DNA from: CAYRFQ01 sp964423615
GTDB lineage: Bacteria > Planctomycetota > Planctomycetia > Gemmatales > Gemmataceae
DNA length: 24,388 bases
Assembly: GCA_964423615.1 (NCBI GenBank)
Contig: CAYRFQ010000110.1
Location: 1-24,388, forward strand
Reading direction: 5' to 3'
Position numbers and translations under genes: made by a program. Positions 7,927 through 16,492 of the stretch are shown piece after piece. Each line of letters starts with the position of its first letter. Within the stretch, counting starts at the first letter, position 1. Below the pieces are notes generated by a model, which had not been told where the DNA came from, did no database searches, and worked only from the letters and a program-made list of their open reading frames with translations.

Positions 7927-10014
7927 ATGATTACCTGCATAGTTCGGCTTGGTTGTTTGGGCATCACGTCGGTCCTCTTGCTCCATGCATCGAGTTGGGC
8001 CCAGAGCACCCAAACCGTGAACTTCAAGGATGACGTCCGCCCAATACTTCGCAAACGGTGTCTGGTTTGTCACGACGTAGACCGTCCCAAGGGCGGTCTC
8101 GTGCTGACAAGTTTCGAAACGCTGATGATGGGGGGTGATTCCGGAAAGGTAGTCGTGAAGGGCGAGCCAAACCGGAGCTTGCTCTACACGATGACGGCTC
8201 ATCTGGAAAAGCCCTACATGCCTCCGAACCGCCCAAAGTTGCGGAAACCGGAACTGACAAAGTTACGCAAATGGATCGAAGGTGGTTTGCTTCCGAGTTC
8301 CAAGAGCGTCGCGAAAGCCCCCCCCACTCTGAAAAAGAACGGCCCCAAGGACGTCACTAGACCAACTCGCACCCCTCCCATTCCCACAAACTGGTCGGCT
8401 GTGGTTGTGAAAGAAGCTGCGAGGAAACCTGCAATTACCTCGTTAGCCGCGAGCCCAACAGCTCCAGTGATTGCCGTCCCAGGAAACAAGCAACTTCTCG
8501 TTTACCACGCAACCACGTTGAAGCTCCTCGGTGTTCTCCCCTTTCCCGAAGGCGACGTCTTTGCCCTTCGGTTTTCCCGAGATGGAACTCTGTTACTCGC
8601 GGCCGGCGGGGAGAGCGGACAGTCGGGTAAGGTCGTGATCTGGGACATCGTAACTGGAAAACGCAAGCACGTAATTGGAGATGAACTCGACGCCGTTTTG
8701 GCGGCGGACATTTCTCCGGACCACAAGCGGGTGGCATTTGGTGGACCTGGTCGCGTTGTCAAAATCTACTCCACCAAAGATGGCAGACTGCTTCACACTA
8801 TTCGGAAGCACACCGACTGGATTTATTCGGTCGCGTTCAGTCCGGAAGGATTGTTGTTGGCTACCAGCGACCGTAACGGAAGCCTCTTCGTCTGGGAAGC
8901 AGAATCGGCCAAAGAGTTTTGGACGCTGCGTGGTCACACTGGTCCCGTACATGACCTTGCTTGGCGGGCCGACTCGAATGTCCTCAGCTCGGCAGGGGAA
9001 GATGGCACCATCCGCCTTTGGGACATGCACGAGGGAAAAGAAATTGCTCGATGGAAAGCCCATGTTGGGGGAGTTTTGGACGTTCGTTTTGGAAGCGACG
9101 AGATGCTGGCTTCGGGCGGACGAGACAAAATGGTACGCGTGTGGGACCAAAAGGGCAAGGAACTTCGAAACTATGCCGACTTGTCGGACCACGCCACGGC
9201 GGTCGCGCTTTCCTCTTCCACAAAGCGGGTCTTGGGCGGCGACTGGAGTGGGACAACACTGGCCTGGAGTTTAACGACTGGGAAGATCTTGGGGCAATTG
9301 AAGCCACGAACCCTCCGAGTCGCGAAAACACCAACTAATGTCCGCGTCCCGGCCTTGGCCCAGTTGGAAGCCAAATACCAAACGCTACGAAATCAAATGA
9401 AGCAAGCCAACGCTCGAGCCAAAAACTTGCGGGCACATCACGTCGAACTGACCAAGGCATACAAAATGGCTCGCGAGGGCGTTGACGCCGCGAAACAGGC
9501 TTTGACCAGAGCCGAAGAAACGGCGAATCGAATCCGAGCCCTTGAGAACATCGTCAAGCCTGCTGCAGAAAAAGCCACCATCGCGGCGGAGGCAACTCGC
9601 CGACAAACAGAGGAAGCCAAAGCCCGACTGGAACTTTTTCGTCAGGCTATTTCTCTGGACAAAAAACAACTGTTGGCCAATCTCGCATTGGCCAACGAAG
9701 CGTTGGCCAATGCGAAGACGCTCGCCACTAAGAAGCAACAGGTCTGGCAAGCCTCGCAACAAAACGCCGAGACCATTCGTCGCCTCGCCGAGCAAATGCC
9801 GAACAATACCCGGCTTCAACAAGCCGCTAGGCAAGCTCGCCAACTTTCCAAGCTCTTACAAACGGAGGCCGAGACAAGCAGAACCCAGGTGGAGGAGCGA
9901 ACTCGCGACGTGAGCCGGTTGGAGACTGTTTTCCAGATTTGGCAGAGGCATTTTTCGACTTCCCGAAAGCCGAACACCACGAAGACAACGACGCCGCCAA
10001 GGGACACTCGGTGA
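7927..10014 (+). CDS. Exported cytochrome c–WD40–coiled-coil fusion protein
   Basis: A 695-residue protein. The signal peptide ends at about SSWA (residue 25). A planctomycete-type cytochrome c domain follows (about 31-120). It has a CXXCH haem motif, C45-LV-C48-H49, with M98 in KPYMPP as the likely sixth ligand, and ends LRKWIEGG. Residues about 165-457 hold seven WD40-type repeats, enough for one seven-bladed propeller. The clearest are SVAFSPEG…LFVWE, HDLAWRADS…IRLWD and DVRFGSDE…VRVWD. Residues about 473-680 are rich in Ala, Gln, Arg and Glu and look like a long coiled coil. The C-terminus is a short Thr/Pro/Arg tail. It ends the + strand run, 104 bases after DUF1549/DUF1553. One haem on a propeller and a coiled-coil arm suggests an electron-transfer or assembly partner for its neighbours. 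The start has only a weak ribosome-binding site. Confidence 0.88.
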   Translation: MITCIVRLGCLGITSVLLLHASSWAQSTQTVNFKDDVRPILRKRCLVCHDVDRPKGGLVLTSFETLMMGGDSGKVVVKGEPNRSLLYTMTAHLEKPYMPPNRPKLRKPELTKLRKWIEGGLLPSSKSVAKAPPTLKKNGPKDVTRPTRTPPIPTNWSAVVVKEAARKPAITSLAASPTAPVIAVPGNKQLLVYHATTLKLLGVLPFPEGDVFALRFSRDGTLLLAAGGESGQSGKVVIWDIVTGKRKHVIGDELDAVLAADISPDHKRVAFGGPGRVVKIYSTKDGRLLHTIRKHTDWIYSVAFSPEGLLLATSDRNGSLFVWEAESAKEFWTLRGHTGPVHDLAWRADSNVLSSAGEDGTIRLWDMHEGKEIARWKAHVGGVLDVRFGSDEMLASGGRDKMVRVWDQKGKELRNYADLSDHATAVALSSSTKRVLGGDWSGTTLAWSLTTGKILGQLKPRTLRVAKTPTNVRVPALAQLEAKYQTLRNQMKQANARAKNLRAHHVELTKAYKMAREGVDAAKQALTRAEETANRIRALENIVKPAAEKATIAAEATRRQTEEAKARLELFRQAISLDKKQLLANLALANEALANAKTLATKKQQVWQASQQNAETIRRLAEQMPNNTRLQQAARQARQLSKLLQTEAETSRTQVEERTRDVSRLETVFQIWQRHFSTSRKPNTTKTTTPPRDTR

Positions 10015-10161
10015 ACTTGGCAGCGAGGTGCAGAATGATCCAGAAAACTCATTACCCAACAACGCTAGTCGGCACGGTCAGAAAGCTCCAGTTCTCCGGG
10101 AACAAGTTTTTTGGGGGGATGTCAGCGGGGCAGCAACTTGTGGTTACCAATTGAACGCAGT

Positions 10162-13100
10162 TTAGTTACTGGGCGTCTGACCTGCTGCGATGACTTCGAC
10201 CCCCGACAACACCGTTGGTCGTTTTGTCTTCGATCGTAACTCGACTTCGAGAGCTTCGCCGCGCACCGGAACGAGGAACTCTTGAATCACTACTCGCCTC
10301 GCGCTGTGTGCGTTCTCGCGCACGTCGAACCCGCGTAAAACCGTTTTTCCACTGATCACGACGTCGAAGATACGGTCTCCCTTTTCTACCTGCTCCGGTT
10401 CTAGAAAGACCAGCTTTACGCGATAGTTTCCGGGACGTGCCACAGGGAGGCTCACTTTCGTCACGCCACGCAATCCCGAGGCCGCCACCCACTTGAGTTC
10501 ATCTCCCTTGACCATCAGCGAGTGCATTCGGAATGGCTCGACGTTGTCCGGTTCGACCGTTGCCCCTTCCTTCTTCCAAAGCGTTCCGTTGGGAGCCCGC
10601 CGGTCTCCCGGGGCGCCCAAGTTAATGCCGACTTGTTGTGCCTTGGGCTTTCCGCCGAACGTCCAAAACTCAGCTTCGGGCATGTGGATCAACGCGAGCG
10701 ACGTTTGGTTTTGGTAGGCACAAGTACATGTCCGGGTGTAGTCCGGGGCATTGAGGATGCCGTTGGCGATGATCAAGTTGTTGGTGCAGCTCGACCGGAA
10801 CCCACCGATGTTGCCCGTTCCGGAGTCGGTCGCCAAGTCGCAATAGCCTGCGGCGCCTGAGCGGAACGTCAACAGGTAGTCACTCGCCAGGGCGGTGTTG
10901 CACCCGTACTTCCGGGTGTACTTCCAACCTGTCGGCTTGCCCGTCTTCATGTCGATGGCGAACCCACCGGCTCCGTTCGTGATGATCTTGTCAGGCATCA
11001 ACAAGCACGGGCCACTATACTTAATTTCGCGGTCCTTCCAGAGCACCTTTCCGTCCGAACCACGATAGGCCACCAATCCGCGGCTCACCTCGTCTCGGGC
11101 ACGGTCCCGATAAGCACTTCCGCCTTGCAGGAGGAAATCCTTCTCTTCGGAGTAGTTCAAAAACGTCCCGAAGACGTTGTCGTTCTTCTTCCAAAGGACC
11201 TTGCCGGTTCGAACATCGAGAGCGTAGAGAGTTGGCTTGCCGGTGAACTTGGCCCCGCGACGTTCGAGAGTTCGTCGGCGGGGGAGCGTCAAATTATCGA
11301 TGCAAAAGATCTTCCCGCCCCCCACGGCGATGGTGTTGTGTCGGAAGTTAAACTCGGCGTCACGAGTCCAAAGCAATTTCCCCGTCCGGCGGTCGAAGAC
11401 GACTAACTTGCGACTCCCGGCCGAGTACTTTGTCGTGGGCAGCTTCTTGAGCGATTCTTGTGTTTCGCCCTTGCTCGGCTTGGTCTGGCCCTCTTTCTTC
11501 TTGGCCACCTTCTTGTTGGGATTGTGGCCGACGAGGAACGGATCGAGGGACAAGTCACTGCTCGTGATGGAACGGTTGTGTCCTTCGAATGCTAACACGT
11601 TCTTGCCTGGCTTGACGACCTTTCGCCAATTCTTGATAGGGAAATATTCAAACCGTTGGGCTTCGTGGCTTTGGATATCTTTGGCCGAACCACCTTGACC
11701 TTTCCCGACCCCAACGCGGACGATTTCTTTGCCGTTAAGGTAGGCGATGAATGCGTCGTCGTACTTCACGACCAACCCGACCTTGGCAAACTTGTCTAAG
11801 AGTTTCGCATCGAATTCATGCCGAAGGTAGACGCGGGTGAACTTCCCTCGCATGTCGATCACGGTCTTGTCGTCGTCGTCTCCGTAGCCAAAACCAGCTC
11901 GTCCGACCTTCCAGTCTTTGGCTTTGAAACCAGGCTTGGTCCAGTCCAGTCCTTTCGGATCCACTCCGGTCGCGAAGTATTGCCACTTCGCGCTTTGCTT
12001 GATAATGGGTGTTGCTCCCGAAGGAATCGCCGACCTCGCCGAATCTCTCGACGAAATTTTACCCACGGCGACGGGCGAAGAAGTAGCAATCAACAAATCC
12101 TTCCAAACCGAAACGTGCCCCCAATATGGCGACTGTTCGCCTTTTTCCTTCTTGAGTTTGAATTCCCGAATGAGCTTGCCGGTGGCGGCATCGAGTTCGA
12201 GAATGCCGTTGCCGTAGACGGCGTAGACATGGTCTGGCATTGAAACGTAATTGCTGCCGATCTCACCCGCTCCAGCGAAGTGGCGAGTTGTGTCGTAATA
12301 CTTGCCGAAATCTTTGAGCTTCTTCTCCCACAAAACTTGCCCTGTGTAGACATCCATGGCTCGCAGCATGTCCGGTCCTTCAATGAAGAGTCGACCACCG
12401 GCCACTTGCGGCGAAGGGCCGTGGCCGTGGCGAGGCAATATGCCTTCGTGCGACGGACCGCCGAACCAAAGCAACCCGAGCGGGGCCTTTACGAGTTTGT
12501 CCCGAGACACTCCTGTTTGGCCCGCGTCACCGTATTGGTGTGTCCAGTCGTCGGTATTTGGTAACGCCCCTGTACGCGTGATGGTGAACATATCCGAGCG
12601 AGATTGAAGAGTGCATTTCGGGCACTTCTTGGTCATCTGCTCCAGTTTCTTCTGCGTGTTCTTGGCCACTTCGTACAAAGTGAGCACGCCACCGTAGGGA
12701 CGCAACGCCCGATAAACATTCTCGATCGCTTCTTTGGTGTTCAGAACCTGAGGGTCTTCCGTCACGATGACCTTCGCCATATACTTCGGGAACGCAAACG
12801 TGGCCGGAGTTCCAACGTGGGCAGACACTCGGAAACCGTAGAACCCTGCGTGGTCCATCATTCGACGAAACGCTTTGACCTTCTTGGCGTCGGGGTCCAC
12901 CACGATGACGGAGAGCTTTGTTTGCTGAACCAGTTCGGTGATGAGACGCCCCGAACCAATCCCAAGGACGACACAATATCCATTCCTGGCCTTGAGTTTC
13001 TGTACTCGTGTTGTCCACACATCGACCAGGGGAGGAAGAGGTTCTTTAGCGATCGTATGGCGTGCCGGGTTCGTCTTCCCCGGCCCAAAGCAATAGATTT

Positions 13101-14364
13101 TCGCATCCATCGTCACGACGAACAACCGATTGTCCGCGGCCAACAGGTGATGAATTTCCCCGTCGACTTTTTGACGCCAGAACGGTCGAAGTTTTCCCGA
13201 CGTCTTGAAGTTCGGATCGAGTTCATAGGCCGTGATGTTTCCCCCGTTCCCAAACGAGTACAACTGGGACCCAGCCTTGAGGTACTTCTCTCCAGCATTC
13301 TGTTCTAACGTTACCGTCGAAAGTGTCTGTGAGGTGTACTCCTTGGCTTTCACTTTCTTGCCGCGTCGGTCGCGTTTGACAACGTCTTTGACTTCCGACC
13401 CGCCCTTACGGATTTGGATTCCGTCCAAACCGTCACGAAGTAGAGTCATTTTGTCATCAATCGTGAGCACTTGTTGCTTGCCCAAACTCTGGCTCGTCGG
13501 GGCGTGGTAGGCGTTGTTGCCAACGTAGTAGACGTCGTGACCAACGGAGAGGTCGTGATTGCCGTTTCGTCCGTCGAACCGGAAGTGGAGGAGTTTTCCA
13601 CTGTTGGTGTCGAATACCGCGGGTGTCGAGCGTCCGCCGGGTACGACAAGACAGTTTCGCGACGCAGCCAAGTGTCCCTGTGGAGCGATGGTCCCAAAGG
13701 CGATCGCCCCGCCGTGCGGATGGTCCGTCCAGTTCGATCCGTCTCCCGAATTCGTCCAGACCACCTCGCCCGTTTCGGGATTCAAGGCGTGCATGAACAA
13801 ACCCATGAACGGCCAGATACTCGCCGTAAAAAACAACTTCCCATCGTGGAGGACAGGCCCGCCTCGCGCAGGCCAACTCGAGATCAATCTGTTGTTCCCG
13901 AGAAGCCACCGTTCCCGCGGGCCACCGTTGAACTTCCACAAGAGTTTTCCCGACTTCGCGTCCACCGTATACAAGTACCCATCGTCGGACACAAAATGCA
14001 CTCGCCCTTCCGCGGCGACCGGGGCAAACCGGACAGGACCGTTCGCGTAGAATCGCCATACTTCTTCGCCGTTGCGTGTATCGTAGGCCGTTACGGAGTC
14101 CGTCGCTGTCGAAGGCGCGAAAAGATGATGGCCCGTAACAACAACTTGGGGCGCTACGTCAAACCGAAGCCGAGGTTGTGTTTTGGGCCACGCTGGCTTG
14201 GGAGTGGGGAGTTGCCGTGTCCAGTGCAAGACCAAATTTTTCGGAAGCGAACTTGGAGAGGAGTTACCTCGGTGGGCGTCGTACCGCCACATCGGCCAAT
14301 CCTGGCCGTGCGTCACTGGAGTGAGCGTGCACAGAACCCCGAGGGCGACTACGGTTCGGAACAT
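10162..14364 (-). CDS. Giant exported PQQ-like propeller protein with methyltransferase-like and malectin-like domains
   Basis: A 1400-residue protein. ATG 14364 follows AGGA at 8 bases and opens a signal peptide (FRTVVALGVLCTLTPVTHG). The open frame extends 24 codons further upstream without signal-like sequence. Residues about 21-430 are PQQ-like propeller repeats, with blades such as VTAYDTRNGEEVW, LYTVDAKSGKLLW and MHALNPETGEVVW. Residues about 450-570 look like a Rossmann methyltransferase-like domain (VVLGIGSGRL at 465-474, acidic VVDPD at 488-492). A CPKC pair follows at 581-584. The propeller resumes at about 600-1170. It is interrupted at about 790-945 by a beta-sandwich resembling a galactose-binding fold (VYLRHEFDA, FIAYLNGKEIVRV). 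Residues about 1240-1393 fit a malectin-like carbohydrate-binding domain (INLGAPGD, NYRVKLVFLE, RIFDVVISG). An exported SAM-binding domain is unexpected, so that fold may be catalytically dead. The gene converges on the + strand operon, 147 bases away. Confidence 0.87.
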   Translation of the reverse strand: MFRTVVALGVLCTLTPVTHGQDWPMWRYDAHRGNSSPSSLPKNLVLHWTRQLPTPKPAWPKTQPRLRFDVAPQVVVTGHHLFAPSTATDSVTAYDTRNGEEVWRFYANGPVRFAPVAAEGRVHFVSDDGYLYTVDAKSGKLLWKFNGGPRERWLLGNNRLISSWPARGGPVLHDGKLFFTASIWPFMGLFMHALNPETGEVVWTNSGDGSNWTDHPHGGAIAFGTIAPQGHLAASRNCLVVPGGRSTPAVFDTNSGKLLHFRFDGRNGNHDLSVGHDVYYVGNNAYHAPTSQSLGKQQVLTIDDKMTLLRDGLDGIQIRKGGSEVKDVVKRDRRGKKVKAKEYTSQTLSTVTLEQNAGEKYLKAGSQLYSFGNGGNITAYELDPNFKTSGKLRPFWRQKVDGEIHHLLAADNRLFVVTMDAKIYCFGPGKTNPARHTIAKEPLPPLVDVWTTRVQKLKARNGYCVVLGIGSGRLITELVQQTKLSVIVVDPDAKKVKAFRRMMDHAGFYGFRVSAHVGTPATFAFPKYMAKVIVTEDPQVLNTKEAIENVYRALRPYGGVLTLYEVAKNTQKKLEQMTKKCPKCTLQSRSDMFTITRTGALPNTDDWTHQYGDAGQTGVSRDKLVKAPLGLLWFGGPSHEGILPRHGHGPSPQVAGGRLFIEGPDMLRAMDVYTGQVLWEKKLKDFGKYYDTTRHFAGAGEIGSNYVSMPDHVYAVYGNGILELDAATGKLIREFKLKKEKGEQSPYWGHVSVWKDLLIATSSPVAVGKISSRDSARSAIPSGATPIIKQSAKWQYFATGVDPKGLDWTKPGFKAKDWKVGRAGFGYGDDDDKTVIDMRGKFTRVYLRHEFDAKLLDKFAKVGLVVKYDDAFIAYLNGKEIVRVGVGKGQGGSAKDIQSHEAQRFEYFPIKNWRKVVKPGKNVLAFEGHNRSITSSDLSLDPFLVGHNPNKKVAKKKEGQTKPSKGETQESLKKLPTTKYSAGSRKLVVFDRRTGKLLWTRDAEFNFRHNTIAVGGGKIFCIDNLTLPRRRTLERRGAKFTGKPTLYALDVRTGKVLWKKNDNVFGTFLNYSEEKDFLLQGGSAYRDRARDEVSRGLVAYRGSDGKVLWKDREIKYSGPCLLMPDKIITNGAGGFAIDMKTGKPTGWKYTRKYGCNTALASDYLLTFRSGAAGYCDLATDSGTGNIGGFRSSCTNNLIIANGILNAPDYTRTCTCAYQNQTSLALIHMPEAEFWTFGGKPKAQQVGINLGAPGDRRAPNGTLWKKEGATVEPDNVEPFRMHSLMVKGDELKWVAASGLRGVTKVSLPVARPGNYRVKLVFLEPEQVEKGDRIFDVVISGKTVLRGFDVRENAHSARRVVIQEFLVPVRGEALEVELRSKTKRPTVLSGVEVIAAGQTPSN

Positions 14365-15180
14365 TGGGCAATCCTGTCGAGAAAAGAGGTTGGGTAACTC
14401 TTGGTGGTGAAGGTAGCTCAAGGCCACTTTCGCCACAAGCAGGTTGTCTTCAGGGGATTTAACGATGTAATGTTATTCTAGGAAAATTCTCCTGCCGGGG
14501 CTTCGAAAAAGAGATGTCCAACACGTTGAATCCACACTAACCCAAACATTGGGTCGATGTGAATGTTTCGTGGCGAGGAAACAGAGGTTCACACACCGGG
14601 CATCAACAAGAAACGGTACTTGCCGATTCGTAAAACTGGCGTCCAGACTGGATGATTTTGACCAGAGGAAGTCGTCGCAATGCCGAGTTATTCTTGGCTC
14701 ACTTGGACGAGTGACGAAGGCGATAGCGTCGGTATCGGTGATTCCTTTCATTTGTGCGAACACCTTTTCCAATCCGGGTCGGTGCTGCGAGGTCATGGAG
14801 CGCCTTCAAGAGCAGGATCACGCTATCTTTGTGCATTTCTACCGAAGTCTATACCAGAGACCAATCCGATCCAACAAGTGTTGTGGCACTCACATGAGGC
14901 CACGACTCGCAACCAAACGCCAAGGGCCGGGAGCAAATGGCTCTCTTGTTGGCATACCCATTCGACCAGAGTTTCCCCATCGTTGTCGAGTTTCCGATGC
15001 AGTATGTTGCCTGGGTGTTCAAAAGTATAATGGCCCTAGAAAACTGGACCACCAGTTGAAACTGAAGGTTCGCAAAAATTTCGAGGGTTCAAGCCAATAC
15101 TGTTCGGCTCAATTATTGCAGTGAGTTGAAACCTGAGTTTCGTTTAAGCAATTTCCACAAAGTTTTTTCAGCAGCTTGTA
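14365..15180. other. 816-base stretch without a recognisable gene
   Basis: Open frames of 60-191 codons exist on both strands, the longest at 14549-15124 (+). None has a family motif, a signal peptide or a convincing ribosome-binding site. The stretch contains the upstream region of the large minus-strand gene and the left flank of the IS630 element. At 15038-15062 there is a small inverted repeat, AACTGG-ACCA-CCAGTT, in a context resembling the ends of some IS3-type elements. No matching partner end was found. Confidence 0.5.
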
Positions 15181-15205
15181 GGTTGTCAGAATTTGATTGA
15201 CGGGT
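15181..15205 (+). repeat. IS630 left terminal inverted repeat
   Basis: Starts GGTTGTCAG and ends GACGGGT. It matches the reverse complement of 16380-16404 at 20 of 25 bases, with a run of seven identical bases (TTGTCAG). A TA dinucleotide lies immediately outside. Confidence 0.85.
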
Positions 15206-15272
15206 GAGTCTTCTTTGTTTCTGCTGGTTGTCTTGCAGCTGTTGACCGATCCGCCCTTCTCGGAACCATCCC

Positions 15273-15710
15273 ATGGCTAAGAAATACAAGATTACTCTGA
15301 CCGCCGAAGAACGACTCTCGTTGCACACCCTTACCAGGACTGGAAAAGCGGCCGCTCGGACGATCAACAACGCTCGCATTTTACTGCTCGCCGATGACCA
15401 CCCCTAGGGCAACCGCACCGACCAGCAAATCGTCGAGGTCTTGGCCGTGAGTGTGCGAACTATCGAGCGGGTCCGCAAACGCTTCGTCGAAGAAGGCCTA
15501 CAACCGGCTTTGAAGCCCAAGCCACGACCCAAAGGCTTAGGCAAACTCCAGCAAGCCGAACAGAACATCGTCGAGTTGGCCAAGAGCGACCCGCCGACCG
15601 GACGCAAACGCTGGACTCTGAGGCTCTTGTCCGAACGCGTCGTGCAGTTGGAGTATTTGGAGTCGGTTTCGCACGAGAGCGTTCGCCAGATACTAAAAAA
15701 AATGGCTTGA
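15273..15710 (+). pseudogene. IS630 transposase first ORF (helix-turn-helix), amber-interrupted
   Basis: ATG 15273 begins MAKKYKITLTAEERLSLH, a typical N-terminus for planctomycete IS630 transposases. Codon 45 is TAG (15405-15407, context CCC-TAG-GGC). Related proteins usually have an acidic residue around here, so a G-to-T change from GAG is the simplest explanation. After the stop the frame continues with the helix-turn-helix region (VSVRTIERVRKRFVEEGL) that binds the ends, then a linker with KPKPRPKG. It ends at TGA 15708-15710, just after an A8 run where the frame moves to the second ORF. Apart from the amber codon the reading frame is clean, so the lesion looks recent. Confidence 0.8.
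15695..15702 (+). other. A8 slippery site joining the two IS630 transposase ORFs
   Basis: The eight As are phased as CTA-AAA-AAA-ATG in the first frame, which contains an A-AAA-AAA heptamer. A -1 shift there, or one extra A by transcriptional slippage, continues as AAT-GGC-TTG-AAG-CCA. That restores the family sequence K-N-G-L-K-P-W. ATGGCT/AGCCAT (15702-15707 and 15711-15716) can pair, leaving the first-frame TGA in the loop. Confidence 0.6.
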
Positions 15711-16399
15711 AGCCATGGCTGGAGAAAACTTGGGGTATCCCATCCAAAGCCGACGCCCAGTTCGTCGCCCGCATGGAAGACGTGCTAGAACTCTACCGCG
15801 AGCCTTACGACGAACTCTACCCGGTGGTCTGTAACGACGAAGCGAGCAAGCAACTGATCGGCGAGGTCCGCTTGCCCATAGCCATGACCGAAGGCCAACC
15901 GTTTCGGTATTACTACGAATACGAACGTCTGGGAGTTTGCAACCAACTGTTGTTCGTCGAGCCGCTGCGAGGTTGGAGGAAAGTCTTCGTCCGCGAACGT
16001 CGCACGAGTCTGGACTGGGCTTGGTGTATCCGCGAGCTTTTGCAGGTGCACTACGCGCATGCGAAGAAAGTTCGTCTGGTAGTGGATAACCTCAACACTC
16101 ACGTGCCCGAGTCGTTGTATCAGGCCGTTGAGCCGGGGTTGGCCAGGAGTTTGCTCAAGCGGTTGGAATTGCATTACACCCCCAAGCACGCCAGTTGGCC
16201 CGACATGGCCGAGATCGAGTTGAGCGTGCTGGGAGGCCAATGCCTGGACCGCCGGATCGATCAGATGGCCACGATCGAGAAAGAAGTGGCCCAGTGGGAG
16301 CAACAACGCAACAACGACCAAGCGAAAATCCGTTGGGCATTCACTGTCTCCGAGGCAAGGGTCAAACTGAGAAAAATTTACCCGACAATCGAAAACTGA
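15701..16399 (+). CDS. IS630 transposase second ORF (DDE catalytic domain)
   Basis: The frame runs from the A8 run to TGA 16397-16399 and has no evident independent start or ribosome-binding site, so it is probably made as a fusion with the first ORF. It begins NGLKPWLEKTWGIPSKADAQ, the linker that precedes the RNase H-like catalytic domain in IS630 transposases. The expected catalytic triad is visible: Asp in VVCNDEASKQL, Asp in LVVDNLNTHVPE, and Glu in DMAEIELSVL. The closing segment has QCLDRRID. The catalytic part therefore looks intact, and only the amber codon in the first ORF argues against activity. Confidence 0.82.
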   Translation, partial: NGLKPWLEKTWGIPSKADAQFVARMEDVLELYREPYDELYPVVCNDEASKQLIGEVRLPIAMTEGQPFRYYYEYERLGVCNQLLFVEPLRGWRKVFVRERRTSLDWAWCIRELLQVHYAHAKKVRLVVDNLNTHVPESLYQAVEPGLARSLLKRLELHYTPKHASWPDMAEIELSVLGGQCLDRRIDQMATIEKEVAQWEQQRNNDQAKIRWAFTVSEARVKLRKIYPTIEN

Positions 16400-16404
16400 C
16401 AATC
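16380..16404 (-). repeat. IS630 right terminal inverted repeat
   Basis: Read on the minus strand it starts GATTGTCAG and ends GTCGGGT, pairing with 15181-15205. It overlaps the end of the transposase gene (stop at 16397-16399). TA (16405-16406) follows directly. Confidence 0.85.
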
Positions 16405-16410
16405 TACTAG

Positions 16411-16427
16411 GCAGTGTTTGGTGAATC
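16411..16427 (+). repeat. IS5 left terminal inverted repeat
   Basis: Seventeen bases, an exact reverse complement of 17310-17326. CTAG lies immediately outside. Confidence 0.88.
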
Positions 16428-16492
16428 GTTTTGTGTCTTCTTGTCCTCTAATCTTGTGGAGGCCCCAGTTCTCTATTGTTGGAGGGAGACCC

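Larger units (their letters stand above)
15181..16404 (+). mobile_element. IS630-family insertion sequence, complete ends
   Basis: An element of 1224 bp. It is bounded by 25-bp inverted repeats (15181-15205 and 16380-16404) matching at 20 of 25 positions. It is flanked by TA at 15179-15180 and 16405-16406, the TA target duplication typical of IS630/Tc1-mariner elements. It encodes a helix-turn-helix ORF and a DDE catalytic ORF in overlapping frames. The first ORF has an amber codon, so this copy may be immobile unless that codon is read through or complemented. Confidence 0.9.

Noticed and set aside
10015..10161. Possible terminator between the convergent genes
   Set aside because: No stable inverted repeat followed by a T-run could be found in these 147 bases.
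13471..14397. Long + strand open frame (308 codons) opposite the giant propeller gene
   Set aside because: It is antisense to clear PQQ-like coding sequence with a signal peptide, and its translation has no family motif and a biased composition.
15038..15062. Sequence like an IS3-type element end (AAACTGGACCACCAGTTG)
   Set aside because: No matching opposite end, target duplication or IS3 transposase was found nearby, so only the small inverted repeat is supported.
14549..15124. 191-codon + strand open frame in the gene-poor gap
   Set aside because: It has no recognisable motif and no ribosome-binding site, is rich in Cys and Arg as random frames are, and overlaps other equally plausible frames.
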